Below are positions 10,599 to 19,356 of a stretch of 64,000 bases of DNA, piece after piece. The stretch's first letter is position 1, and each line of letters starts with the position of its first letter. The notes under the pieces were generated by a model that saw only the letters and a list, made by a program, of their open reading frames with translations, searched no databases and was not told where the DNA came from. Source of the stretch: Myxococcota bacterium. GTDB lineage: Bacteria > Myxococcota_C > UBA6777. The translations under genes were made by a program, and so were the position numbers. The stretch spans positions 1-64,000 of the forward strand of contig JAKLKB010000043.1 of assembly GCA_023150835.1 (NCBI GenBank), in the 5' to 3' direction.

Positions 10599-10808
10599 AT
10601 ACGAGATCCGCCCGTTGAGTTATCGTAAAGATGTAGGGGAAGCCCCCTGTGGCTGCCCTATTACAGGGCGTCTACGAACGATGCTTTGTGTACTCATACG
10701 AAATCCGCAGGGAGTGTGATCGTAAAAACGTAGGGGCAGCCCCCTGTGGCTGCCCTATTACAGGGCGTCTACGAACGATGCTTTGTGTACTCACTCGGAT
10801 ATCGTATG
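10599..10808. repeat. Repeat family A, two tandem units
   Basis: Two copies of atacgaRatccgc...gtaggggMagccccctgtggctgccctattacagggcgtctacgaacgatgctttgtgtactc ending cggatatcgtat. Confidence 0.92.
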
Positions 10809-10852
10809 AGAGTGACGCAAAAGAGGAATGAAGAGAGTTGTTGTTGGAGGGG

Positions 10853-11080
10853 TTAAGAGAGTCGTTGTTGGATGGATTGGATCAATTCATCGGGGGTTGG
10901 CCAACGGCCTTCTTTGTGCTTGGAAAAGATCAGTTCACCATCGAGATGAACATCCAAGATGCCCTTGCTTCCGCGATGAAGTGAGGGATCAACACCAAAA
11001 GTTTTTTGAAGTTCTGCGGCCAAACTGGACGCACGAGGTAAATAGTTTCAAGACACGCAGTAATAGATATCGATCTTCAT
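10853..11080 (-). CDS. SelW/Rdx-family selenoprotein (75 aa; Sec at codon 11, in-frame UGA at 11048-11050)
   Basis: Reading UGA as Sec: MKIDIYYCVSUNYLPRASSLAAELQKTFGVDPSLHRGSKGILDVHLDGELIFSKHKEGRWPTPDELIQSIQQRLS*; CxxU motif, Rdx fold signature, GGAAGG RBS upstream; absent from ORF track because of the UGA. Confidence 0.87.
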
Positions 11081-11113
11081 GGACAAACCTTCCGTTTGTG
11101 AAAGTGACGGAAA

Positions 11114-13891
11114 CTACGCTCCATTTCCGTTGGACAAAAAGGCCGATGGATCCGCGAGGGCTTCGCGTCGAACCTGCGCAGCGATCGCAAGAGCGGCTTC
11201 TGCTGCGGCTTCTTCGTTGGCAAAGACCTGATTGGCCAGTTGTGCTTCGACACGCTCACGCGTTTCGTTGATCACACCGTTCAACAGTGCGTTGCCAAAG
11301 TCATCCCCGTTCGCATAACCGTACTGCGCAGGGTTGAGATCCAGCATATCGTTCATAAACGATTCGTTGTCGAGATGCGACTCCGCAGCGCGGTCTTGGT
11401 ACTGGGTGAGTTGATCGCCGTTCATGTAGGTGGGATCGAAGCGATCGCGGGCAAAGCCTTGGGGATCTCGCAAAAACGCCGATGGATCGGAGGCTGCCTC
11501 ACCAAAGAACGCGGTCATCTCTTGCATCGTGCGGAAGGTCATGCTTGCCGTGTGCTGTCCGTCTGGCGTTGTAAAGGTCGCAGTGATGCCGTTTTGGTCG
11601 ATCGAGACCTCGCCTGTAAACAGCGTTTGTTGTTGGGTGATGGTTCCCTCGATGCTAACGCCTCCGCCAGCACCCGCCACCGCAGGCATAATCTCGCCTT
11701 TGGCGTTGATCTGAACTTGGCTAGACAAAGAGATCGAGCCTGTCAGAGACATATTGGGCAGCACCTGTTCGAGGAAGATATCTCGCGCTCCTGCGACATC
11801 CCCTCGCCCCAAGGCATCCAACATCTCACCACGGAACTGCGGCGGGATATTTTCGCCAAGCTCGATCTTGATCTCTCCATCAAAGCCCGCACCGACCGGC
11901 CCCAAACCACCGTGAACATCCGCCCCAAGCGTAATCGCATACGTCGTTTCGCCCTTGGTTCCGTCCTCGTTGAAGTGGATGGTGCGCTCAAAACCGACTT
12001 CCATCCCACCGCCGGCCACGCTGGTCACAGCGTTAACACCACCCGCTCCAGCACCCGCCTCGATATCGATGTTTGCGCCTGCTGCGATGTTTTGCGTGAC
12101 CTCGCTGATATAAGGCCGCCCATCGGCGTTGCGATCAAAACTCACTTGTGCGCCCGCTTCAAGGTAAGCCGTCACGGTTTCACGACCTCCCACACCTTCG
12201 ATCAATCCGAGCGTTTCAGAGATGTTGGTATTCGCTCCAATCGAGATCGAAGACAGGTGATCGCGCACAAATTCGGAGGGCGTTCCCGGGGTCACATCGC
12301 GGCCAAACAGCCGATCGCCGACTTGATCCAAGACTTCGAGTCCGACACCCGCGATCGGATTTGTCGAGGCGATCCCCAACTGTACGCCAAAAGCCGCCAA
12401 CTCGGTCGCTGCCCCGGGCTTGGAAAGATCGATCTGCAACTCGATCCCGCCGTTGACACCGACCCCCACGGAACCCGTAGCTTCGGCCCCTGCGGTATCG
12501 CCCGTCACTTCTGCCGAAAGCTCCGCTCCCGCACCGAGGCCCAACGTAAACTGATCTTGATCAGGCGGAAGGCCCCGAGAGACGGACAATTCCACCGTCG
12601 CCCCTGCTTCGACGCCCAAAACAGCGGAAAGCTCGCCTTCGACTTTGACTTCAAAGGTGGTGCTGCCGCCCGGGGGGATATTGTCGAGTCCCAACACATT
12701 CAACGCGGCTTTGTCTGTTGCGGTGATCTGATCGCGATTGACTGCGTACGGGCTGTTGGCTCCGGGATCATCGAGCAACAAGCGTTTGGCATCTGCCGCC
12801 AGATCACCCAAGCTTTGAACCGCACCAAACACGTCTACGCCCGTCGCACGGGCGATCTCATCGTTGACGCTTTGTGCAGCCGATCCCAACGGCTCAAGGA
12901 TATGATCGTTGATCGCCTGTCCTGCGGGCTGGATCACGTTGTCATTGAGGGGATTGGCGATATTCTCTTCAAACCATCCCTTCAATCCGCCATCCGCAAG
13001 GCGCATCCCTTGGATCGGTTCGGGAATTCCCGCAGCGTCGAGGGCTGCTTCGCGTCGATCAGGAGGCAAGCTCATCGCACGTTGAAAGTCTTGTGCGGGT
13101 AGTCGATACGCCTCCGCAGGATCCCCCACAGGACGGCCTTGGGCATCGACAGGCGCATAACCTTGCGCTTGCAATTGCTCCATACTGACGGGTTCTTGTG
13201 GTCGATTTGGATCGATATACGTCCCGTCTGGGCGCTCGATCACCACATGTCCTGCGTTGTTTCCGTCCGTGTTTCGGGTATCTTGCAAAAAGACGACGTT
13301 TCCTTGTGCTGCAAGCTTCGGATCTTTCGAGAGGATGGCTTGCGCGTTGTCAATGCAGTTGACGTTGCTGTCGCGAGTGGCTTCGCTTTCCAAGGTTCCG
13401 GGGTTGGCTTGGGCAGTCGTGGATCCGCCGATCCCAGCGGAGCTTCGAGCGGATGGAGCATTCCATTGGCGTTGGAAAAAAGCGCTTTGCAAGCCGTCAC
13501 TGCCCAACGGACGCGAAGGCTGTGCTCCCGCTTGGGCCGATAACGTCCCTTGGTTCGGCGAGTTAGAAGGGAGGCTTGCGCCGCCGAGTTGACGGTGCAA
13601 TTGGCTCTGAAGCTGATGACCGCTAATCCCTGCGAGTCCTGCGCGTGATCCTGCCGAAGAAGGCGGGGTTTTCGAGAGGGCGCTTTGGCTTGCTTGTTGG
13701 GCGGCTTTTTGTTGCGCTTGTTGGGCGGCTTTTTGTTGCGCTTGTTGGGCGGCTTTTTGTTGCGCTTGTTGCGCCGCTTTTTGGCGGGCTTCTTCAGCGG
13801 CCTTTTGACGGGCCTCTTCGGCGGCTTTTCGCTGTGCTTCTTCGGCTGCACGTCGTGCGCTGTCATCTCCACCTGTTCTTTGGATCGACAT
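11114..13891 (-). CDS. Large low-complexity-N-terminus protein with papain-like C/H/D motif; candidate secreted effector/surface protein
   Basis: AAEEARQKAAQQAQQKAAQQ repeats; NCIDNAQAI...AGHVVIERPDGTYIDPNRP; long beta-rich acidic C-terminal region. Confidence 0.75.
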   Translation of the reverse strand: MSIQRTGGDDSARRAAEEAQRKAAEEARQKAAEEARQKAAQQAQQKAAQQAQQKAAQQAQQKAAQQASQSALSKTPPSSAGSRAGLAGISGHQLQSQLHRQLGGASLPSNSPNQGTLSAQAGAQPSRPLGSDGLQSAFFQRQWNAPSARSSAGIGGSTTAQANPGTLESEATRDSNVNCIDNAQAILSKDPKLAAQGNVVFLQDTRNTDGNNAGHVVIERPDGTYIDPNRPQEPVSMEQLQAQGYAPVDAQGRPVGDPAEAYRLPAQDFQRAMSLPPDRREAALDAAGIPEPIQGMRLADGGLKGWFEENIANPLNDNVIQPAGQAINDHILEPLGSAAQSVNDEIARATGVDVFGAVQSLGDLAADAKRLLLDDPGANSPYAVNRDQITATDKAALNVLGLDNIPPGGSTTFEVKVEGELSAVLGVEAGATVELSVSRGLPPDQDQFTLGLGAGAELSAEVTGDTAGAEATGSVGVGVNGGIELQIDLSKPGAATELAAFGVQLGIASTNPIAGVGLEVLDQVGDRLFGRDVTPGTPSEFVRDHLSSISIGANTNISETLGLIEGVGGRETVTAYLEAGAQVSFDRNADGRPYISEVTQNIAAGANIDIEAGAGAGGVNAVTSVAGGGMEVGFERTIHFNEDGTKGETTYAITLGADVHGGLGPVGAGFDGEIKIELGENIPPQFRGEMLDALGRGDVAGARDIFLEQVLPNMSLTGSISLSSQVQINAKGEIMPAVAGAGGGVSIEGTITQQQTLFTGEVSIDQNGITATFTTPDGQHTASMTFRTMQEMTAFFGEAASDPSAFLRDPQGFARDRFDPTYMNGDQLTQYQDRAAESHLDNESFMNDMLDLNPAQYGYANGDDFGNALLNGVINETRERVEAQLANQVFANEEAAAEAALAIAAQVRREALADPSAFLSNGNGA

Positions 13892-13945
13892 CCCTCATCC
13901 TCCTTGTGCCCCTTATGGTTGGGGGCATGGCTGTTTTGGAGCGGT

Positions 13946-14062
13946 TACACGATATCCGAGCAATGCGCACACAAAGGATAGTGCGTAGACGCCCTGTGGT
14001 TGGGCAGCCACGGGGGGCTGCCCCTACGTCTTTACGATCACACAACGAGCGGATTTCGTATG
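13946..14062. repeat. Repeat family A unit
   Basis: acacgatatccgag...gtagacgccctgtggttgggcagccacggggggctgcccctacgtctttacgatcacac...ggatttcgtat. Confidence 0.9.
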
Positions 14063-14137
14063 ACGCCTTCTCGCCCTGCTGCGTCTGTCTTTGTACTCGG
14101 TGATCCCTGTCCGTTGTAAGAGTCGCGCAGTTCCCAA

Positions 14138-14280
14138 AATCCCCGTGTTCCCTATATCTCAAGCGACAGAGTCGTCTGGTTGAAAAACCTGTGCTCTGTT
14201 CGCCGATACGGATTCAAGGGGCCTGCGGTCCCTTGCGGGGTGTGGGGTTGAAACCCCACAAACACCACCCAACTGCACAA
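14138..14280 (-). repeat. Repeat family B copy
   Basis: ccccgtgttcc...tcaagcgacagagtcgtctggttgaaaaacctgtgctctgttcgccgatacggattcaaggggcc...ggtcccttgcggggtgtggggttgaaaccccac. Confidence 0.88.
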
Positions 14281-14387
14281 CTCCTCTCGTTGAATGAAAA
14301 AGGCACGTGATCTTCGGTACATCCTCAAAGAAAGTTGCGTTGCCCCCCCCTTCGCCACACCGCTGCGCTTTCCTCACCGCCCTCCGT

Positions 14388-15575
14388 TTAATGCTTGGGG
14401 GTGGGCGGTGGCTCTTGGGCAGAGGGCGGCAATCGCTCGATCATCATCATGTACGCTTGTTCCAAGATATCTCGGCGCTTTTGCAAGATCTCTTCGATCT
14501 TGTCCCCAAATGCCGCTCCATGACGAACTCCCAAAAAGTCCTGCAATAAACGCCGATGCGCTTGTTCGATCTCTGCGCGTGTCGCCTCTTCGGAAACGCC
14601 CAACAGATGGGCTGCACGCGCCAGATCCATCTGCTCGATCCGCATCCGCATCTGGCGCATAATCCTCTCGAATTGTTCGGGTTCATATCCCAGAAGATCG
14701 CTGATCTCTCGCAACAAGCGCACTTCTCCAAGCGCGATCACGCCGTCTGCCTCCACCACCGCCAACGATGCCGCAAGCAACGAATGACGCGGATGAAGCC
14801 CCGCGACTTTTTTCGCTGCTTTGAGATAACCTTTCACCAGATCTCCAAGCGGATACTCTTGCTCCCGCTGCGCACGATGAGCCAAATAGTCGTGCTCGTA
14901 CACCGTGATGTCCACAGGATCGCAGATCTCCTTGATCCGCTGTAGCTCCCGCCGATCCACATCCCCTTCTGCCGTCATCAAACGCACCAAGATCGGCACC
15001 AGATGATGATAACACTCGACTTTCGGATCAGGCGGCTTTTGTGACTCTGTATGCTCCAACACCCGTTCCAACGCCCCCAGCCCCACCCACACCAAACCCC
15101 ACCCCACAACATCCACCCCCACCCACCAAAAGCGCCCACCCAACACAGACACTAACGCCCCTCCCGCCAACCCAAACAGCCCCATCCGCAACACCTGACG
15201 ATCCGCCTTTTGCCCTCCCCATGCCGCCCACAACAACACCACCGCCAACAAAAGCTCCAACACCCCCAATATACCGAGAGATGTCCGAACGGTTCCCTCC
15301 GCCAACGAAATAACGCCCATCACAAAGTGCCATCCTGTCGCAAGAATCAACGCCCACGAAGCATATTTCACTTGCGTTTGATCTTGACTGATCCGCGCCG
15401 CCACTCGTGCGGATATCTCTGCGCGTTCGCCTTTCGCCATCGCCACGTCCACCGAATCCTTCGGCGTCCCAACTCCTTCTAGCTCGTCGTCCAACTCCAA
15501 TTCTTCGAGCGCTTTTGCGATCTCTGGCTGTTCCAAACCACTCCGCTTCTCTAAACCACTCTGCTCTTGCGACAT
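14388..15575 (-). CDS. Membrane protein with TerB-like and DnaJ-like regions
   Basis: Two hydrophobic blocks; TerB-like ...LVRLMTAEGDVDRRELQRIKEI...EADGVIALGEVRLLREISDLLG; C-term AHLLGVSEEATRAEIEQAHRRLLQDF. Confidence 0.65.
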   Translation of the reverse strand: MSQEQSGLEKRSGLEQPEIAKALEELELDDELEGVGTPKDSVDVAMAKGERAEISARVAARISQDQTQVKYASWALILATGWHFVMGVISLAEGTVRTSLGILGVLELLLAVVLLWAAWGGQKADRQVLRMGLFGLAGGALVSVLGGRFWWVGVDVVGWGLVWVGLGALERVLEHTESQKPPDPKVECYHHLVPILVRLMTAEGDVDRRELQRIKEICDPVDITVYEHDYLAHRAQREQEYPLGDLVKGYLKAAKKVAGLHPRHSLLAASLAVVEADGVIALGEVRLLREISDLLGYEPEQFERIMRQMRMRIEQMDLARAAHLLGVSEEATRAEIEQAHRRLLQDFLGVRHGAAFGDKIEEILQKRRDILEQAYMMMIERLPPSAQEPPPTPKH

Positions 15576-15811
15576 CTCACACCTCCATCCCTATCTTCCA
15601 CAAACGCCCAATCCACAAACAAAACGCTCACCCGACACAAAACGACGAAAACAAGTCACTCCTACCATAATTCACACCTATCGGGGGGGAACACTCCCAT
15701 CCATCGCACAACAAACGCTCTCCCCAAAGCCCCTTCTGTTTTTGCCAAAACAACGCTACAACCATCCCCGCTTTTGTGACGCGATCCCCCACCCAACCGA
15801 AAGGAGACATC

Positions 15812-17910
15812 ATGCGATATCCTCGCTCCTACGCACTTTTTTCTCTTCCTGTCTGGCTTGGCGCACTCGCTGCGCTCGCCCTTTTCCCCGATCATCCGGC
15901 ACAAGCCGATCTACTTCCCCCTCGACCCATCCCCCCCAAACAACGCTCGAAGCTGGCCGCTCCAAAGAAGTCCAAGCGTGGAACCACGCACAACACCAAC
16001 GCACCCTCCGCCTCCTTCGACAGATCCCCGCCCGACAAACCATCCTTCACGAACTCAAAAAACTCTACAACAACCAGTCCAGCACAAGCCCTCAACGCTA
16101 CGGACATCGCTACTTTTTCTTCCGCCGCGAAGGACTTAAAAACCAACCCATCCTCTACACCGCCGAAGGACGCTACAACGCCCCTCCCCGCCTCCTCCTC
16201 GATCCCAACACCCTCAGCAAAGACGGCACCATCGCCCTCCAACAAACCTCACCCTCTCCGAGCGGACGCTTCCTTGCCTACGCTCTCTCCGCCAAAGGCA
16301 GTGACTGGTCACAGATCCGCGTCCTCGATGTCTCCACAAAAACCCATCTCCCCGACCGCATCGACCAAACCCGCTGGCCCTCGATGGTTTGGGATCGCTA
16401 CGGACTCGGCTTTTTTTACGTCTCCTATCCTCCCTCTGGCACCGTCCCCGCACGGGACAAAAACTACTACCGACGGATCTTTTACCATCGCCTCGGTACT
16501 TCCGCCACAGACGACCGCTTGATCTTTGGCGAAGGACTCAAAAAAGAAACTTGGCTCGATCCTGCCGTCTCTTCCGACCGCAGCATGCTTTACGTCTCCA
16601 CCAGCGTCGACTGGTCCTACAACGACCTTTATTACCGACCCATCGCCTCCAAAGGCCCCTTCCTCACCCTCGCCAAAGGACTCCAAGGGCAGTTCAGCGC
16701 CAACGTCATGGACGGAAAGATGCTGATCACCACCACCTACCAAGCCCCCCGTGGTCGCGTCTTGATCGCCCCTCTTCACAACCCCACCCAAAAACATTGG
16801 AAAACCCTCATCCCTCAACAAAAAGGCGTCCTTCAAGAAGTCTTCCTTATCAAAGGACACCTGCTGATCCACACGATGGAAGATGTCGTCTCTCGCTTGC
16901 TGTTGTTTTCTCGCCAAGGCCAACTCCTGCGCGAGATCCCTCTCCCCACCAAAGGCAGCGTCAGCGATATCAGCGCACGCTCCCAAAGCAACGAGATCTT
17001 CTTTCGCTTCACTTCGTGGATCTACCCTTCCGTCGGATACCGCTACGATCTCGCCACCCAATCCCTCGAACGCATCGAAAAGATCAGCATCCCCGTCGAC
17101 CTCAGCCGCTATCAAACCGAACAGATCTTCTACTCCTCCAAAGATGGCACACGCATCCCGATGTTTCTCGTCTATCGCAAAGGACTACAACGCAACGGAA
17201 ACAACCCCACCGAACTCTACGGCTACGGCGGCTTCGAAGTCTCTCTCAAGCCTTCCTTTATGCCCGCCCTCTTCCCTTGGCTCGATCGCGGTGGTGTCTT
17301 TGCCCTTGCCAACCTTCGCGGCGGCGGAGAATACGGCACTTCTTGGCACAAAGCAGGACGACGCGACAAAAAACAGAATGTCTTCGACGACTTTATCGCT
17401 GCCGCCGAATGGCTGATCGCCAACCGCATCACCCAACCCAAGCGACTCGCCATACGTGGCGGAAGCAACGGCGGTTTGCTCGTCGCCGCAGCCATGACCC
17501 AACGCCCCGATCTCTTTGGAGCCGTCACCTGCCAAGTCCCCCTCACCGATATGATCCGCTTCCCGATCTCCACCGTCGCCCGACTCTGGATCCCTGAGTA
17601 CGGTAATCCACAAGATTCAAAAGAATTCCGTTGGCTTTGGGCATATTCTCCCTATCACAAACTCAAAAAATCCACGCCCTACCCCATCACCCTTGTCATG
17701 ACCGCCGATCACGACGACCGTGTCGATCCCTTCCACGCAAGAAAGTTCGCTGCACGCCTCCAAGCCAGCACCACCCCCAACCGCCCCGTCCTCCTTCGCA
17801 TCGAATCCAAAGCCGGACACGGCGCAGGAACCCCCCTCAACAAGTTGCTCGTTTCCATCGCCGACCGCTACGCTTTCCTTCTCTTTGCTCTCCGTATGGA
17901 TCTCCGCTAA
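15812..17910 (+). CDS. Prolyl oligopeptidase (S9A), signal peptide and catalytic body in different frames in this sequence
   Basis: Body in ORF 15742..17910: GGFEVSLKPSFMP, LRGGGEYGTSWHKAG, IRGGSNGGLLVAA (GxSxGG), DHDDRVDP, GHGAGT; signal peptide MRYPRSYALFSLPVWLGALAALALFPDHPAQA at 15812 in another frame; C7 tract at 15931-15937. Confidence 0.8.
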
Positions 17911-17924
17911 TTCGCATAGAACTT

Positions 17925-18037
17925 ATACGAAATCCGCCTATTGTGTGATCGTAAAATGTAGGGGCAGCCCCCTGTGCTGCCCAACCACAGGGCGTCTTCG
18001 CGCTCTCCTTTGTGTACGCATCGCTCGGATATCGTAT
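17925..18037. repeat. Repeat family A unit
   Basis: atacgaaatccgcctattgtgtgatcgtaaaatgtaggggcagccccctgtgctgcccaaccacagggcgtc...cggatatcgtat. Confidence 0.92.
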
Positions 18038-18049
18038 CGCGCCGTGGGA

Positions 18050-18184
18050 GGGTGTTTGTGGGGTTTCACCCCACACCCCACAAGGGAGCACCGCTCCCTT
18101 GACCCTGTATCGGCGGAACAAGCAAAGGTCTTTCAAAACCAACAGCCCTGCCGCTTGAACAGGTGCGAACACGGGGGTTTTGGC
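18050..18184 (+). repeat. Repeat family B copy
   Basis: gtggggtttcaccccacaccccacaagggagcaccgctcccttgaccctgtatcggcggaacaagc...gccgcttgaacaggtgcgaacacgggggtttt. Confidence 0.92.
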
Positions 18185-18226
18185 TACGGGTCGCTCCGAT
18201 ACAGAGCGAGGGGGAGATGTCGTGTC

Positions 18227-18353
18227 CTACGATATCTGGGAGATGTGTACACGAAACATCGTTGCGTTCGCTGTGATGGCCCTGTTTTTGGGCAGCCACG
18301 GGGGGCTGCCCCTACAGATGCCGATCGTACAACGGGTAGATGTCGTGTCCGTC
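18227..18353. repeat. Repeat family A unit (diverged)
   Basis: ctacgatatctgggag...ggccctgtttttgggcagccacggggggctgcccctac. Confidence 0.8.
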
Positions 18354-18367
18354 CTTTTCACTAATAC

Positions 18368-19171
18368 TTACGCCGCCCGTAGTACCGTAAACTCCGCCGA
18401 TGGCGTCTCTTCCAACACCACCTCTGTCGAACCCGCTGCTGTTGTCTGCTCGCGTTGGGCCTCCGACGCTGCCGCCAGATGTTCGCGTTCGGCCTCGAAC
18501 ACCGCTCGCAACAGCAGATGCGCCGCTTGTTGGCTGTCCTCCACACCCTCTTCGAGCATCATCTTTGCCAATCGTTCTTTGTTCTCTTTTTTCTCCAGCC
18601 AAGACACCAAATAACCATGCGATTTTTCTACCTTCTCCAACAAGGCCGCAAGACGCATCCGCAACCACAACCGCTCTTGTGACATCGCCCCCCCTTCTTC
18701 GGCTTTCCAAGGCGCAACCTTCCACCCCGACACTTCGCGCAAGATCGCCAGCGCAGACTCTTTCGGACACACAAACGTCCCCGCCCACGCAAGCCGCAAA
18801 CACGGATGCACCTTGTACCTCATCACCTTTTGCTCCAACACCTTGTGCAGCTGACTCAACTCCACAGGTGCTTCGCCGCTTTGCAACATCTCCTGACGCA
18901 AAGCGATCGTCTTGCGCAACGCATACGTCGGGGCTTGCGCGTCCTCTGCCAAACGAAGCTTGATCACACAGCGAAACATATAATCGTACACCAGCTTGTT
19001 CAACAATTTGTCCGAAACCTTCGACAACGAGATCATCTCTTCGATCGAATTGTCCTCACCACGCAAACGCATCGCCAATCTTGTCATCCACATGACCTTG
19101 CTCCATATAGATATTTTCTCTACAAAAAATAGATAAGATGCCATGATTTCTTCTGTTGCTTCTGTCTTCAT
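18368..19171 (-). CDS. Conserved-hypothetical-type protein, function unknown
   Basis: ORF 18368..19345; start chosen at MKTEATEEIMASYLF. Confidence 0.55.
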   Translation of the reverse strand: MKTEATEEIMASYLFFVEKISIWSKVMWMTRLAMRLRGEDNSIEEMISLSKVSDKLLNKLVYDYMFRCVIKLRLAEDAQAPTYALRKTIALRQEMLQSGEAPVELSQLHKVLEQKVMRYKVHPCLRLAWAGTFVCPKESALAILREVSGWKVAPWKAEEGGAMSQERLWLRMRLAALLEKVEKSHGYLVSWLEKKENKERLAKMMLEEGVEDSQQAAHLLLRAVFEAEREHLAAASEAQREQTTAAGSTEVVLEETPSAEFTVLRAA

Positions 19172-19356
19172 TTTAGCGCCCCCTCTTGTCGAAAAGCAAA
19201 AAATCACCTCACTTCCCCTGCGAACCCCTGAAAACAAAAGCGATTTGTCCTCGATCAACCACCTCCTTGATCTTTCGCCTTTCCTTTTTCTTCCTACGGT
19301 GATTAGCTTCTTTGGGCTGCTGTTCCATGACCCTTCGTGTTGCAAAGGGACTTTTC

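Noticed and set aside
11240-13102. 620-aa plus-strand ORF antisense to the 925-aa gene
   Set aside because: Low-quality composition (Arg/His/Ala-rich), no motifs; typical shadow ORF of a GC-rich gene with strong codon bias
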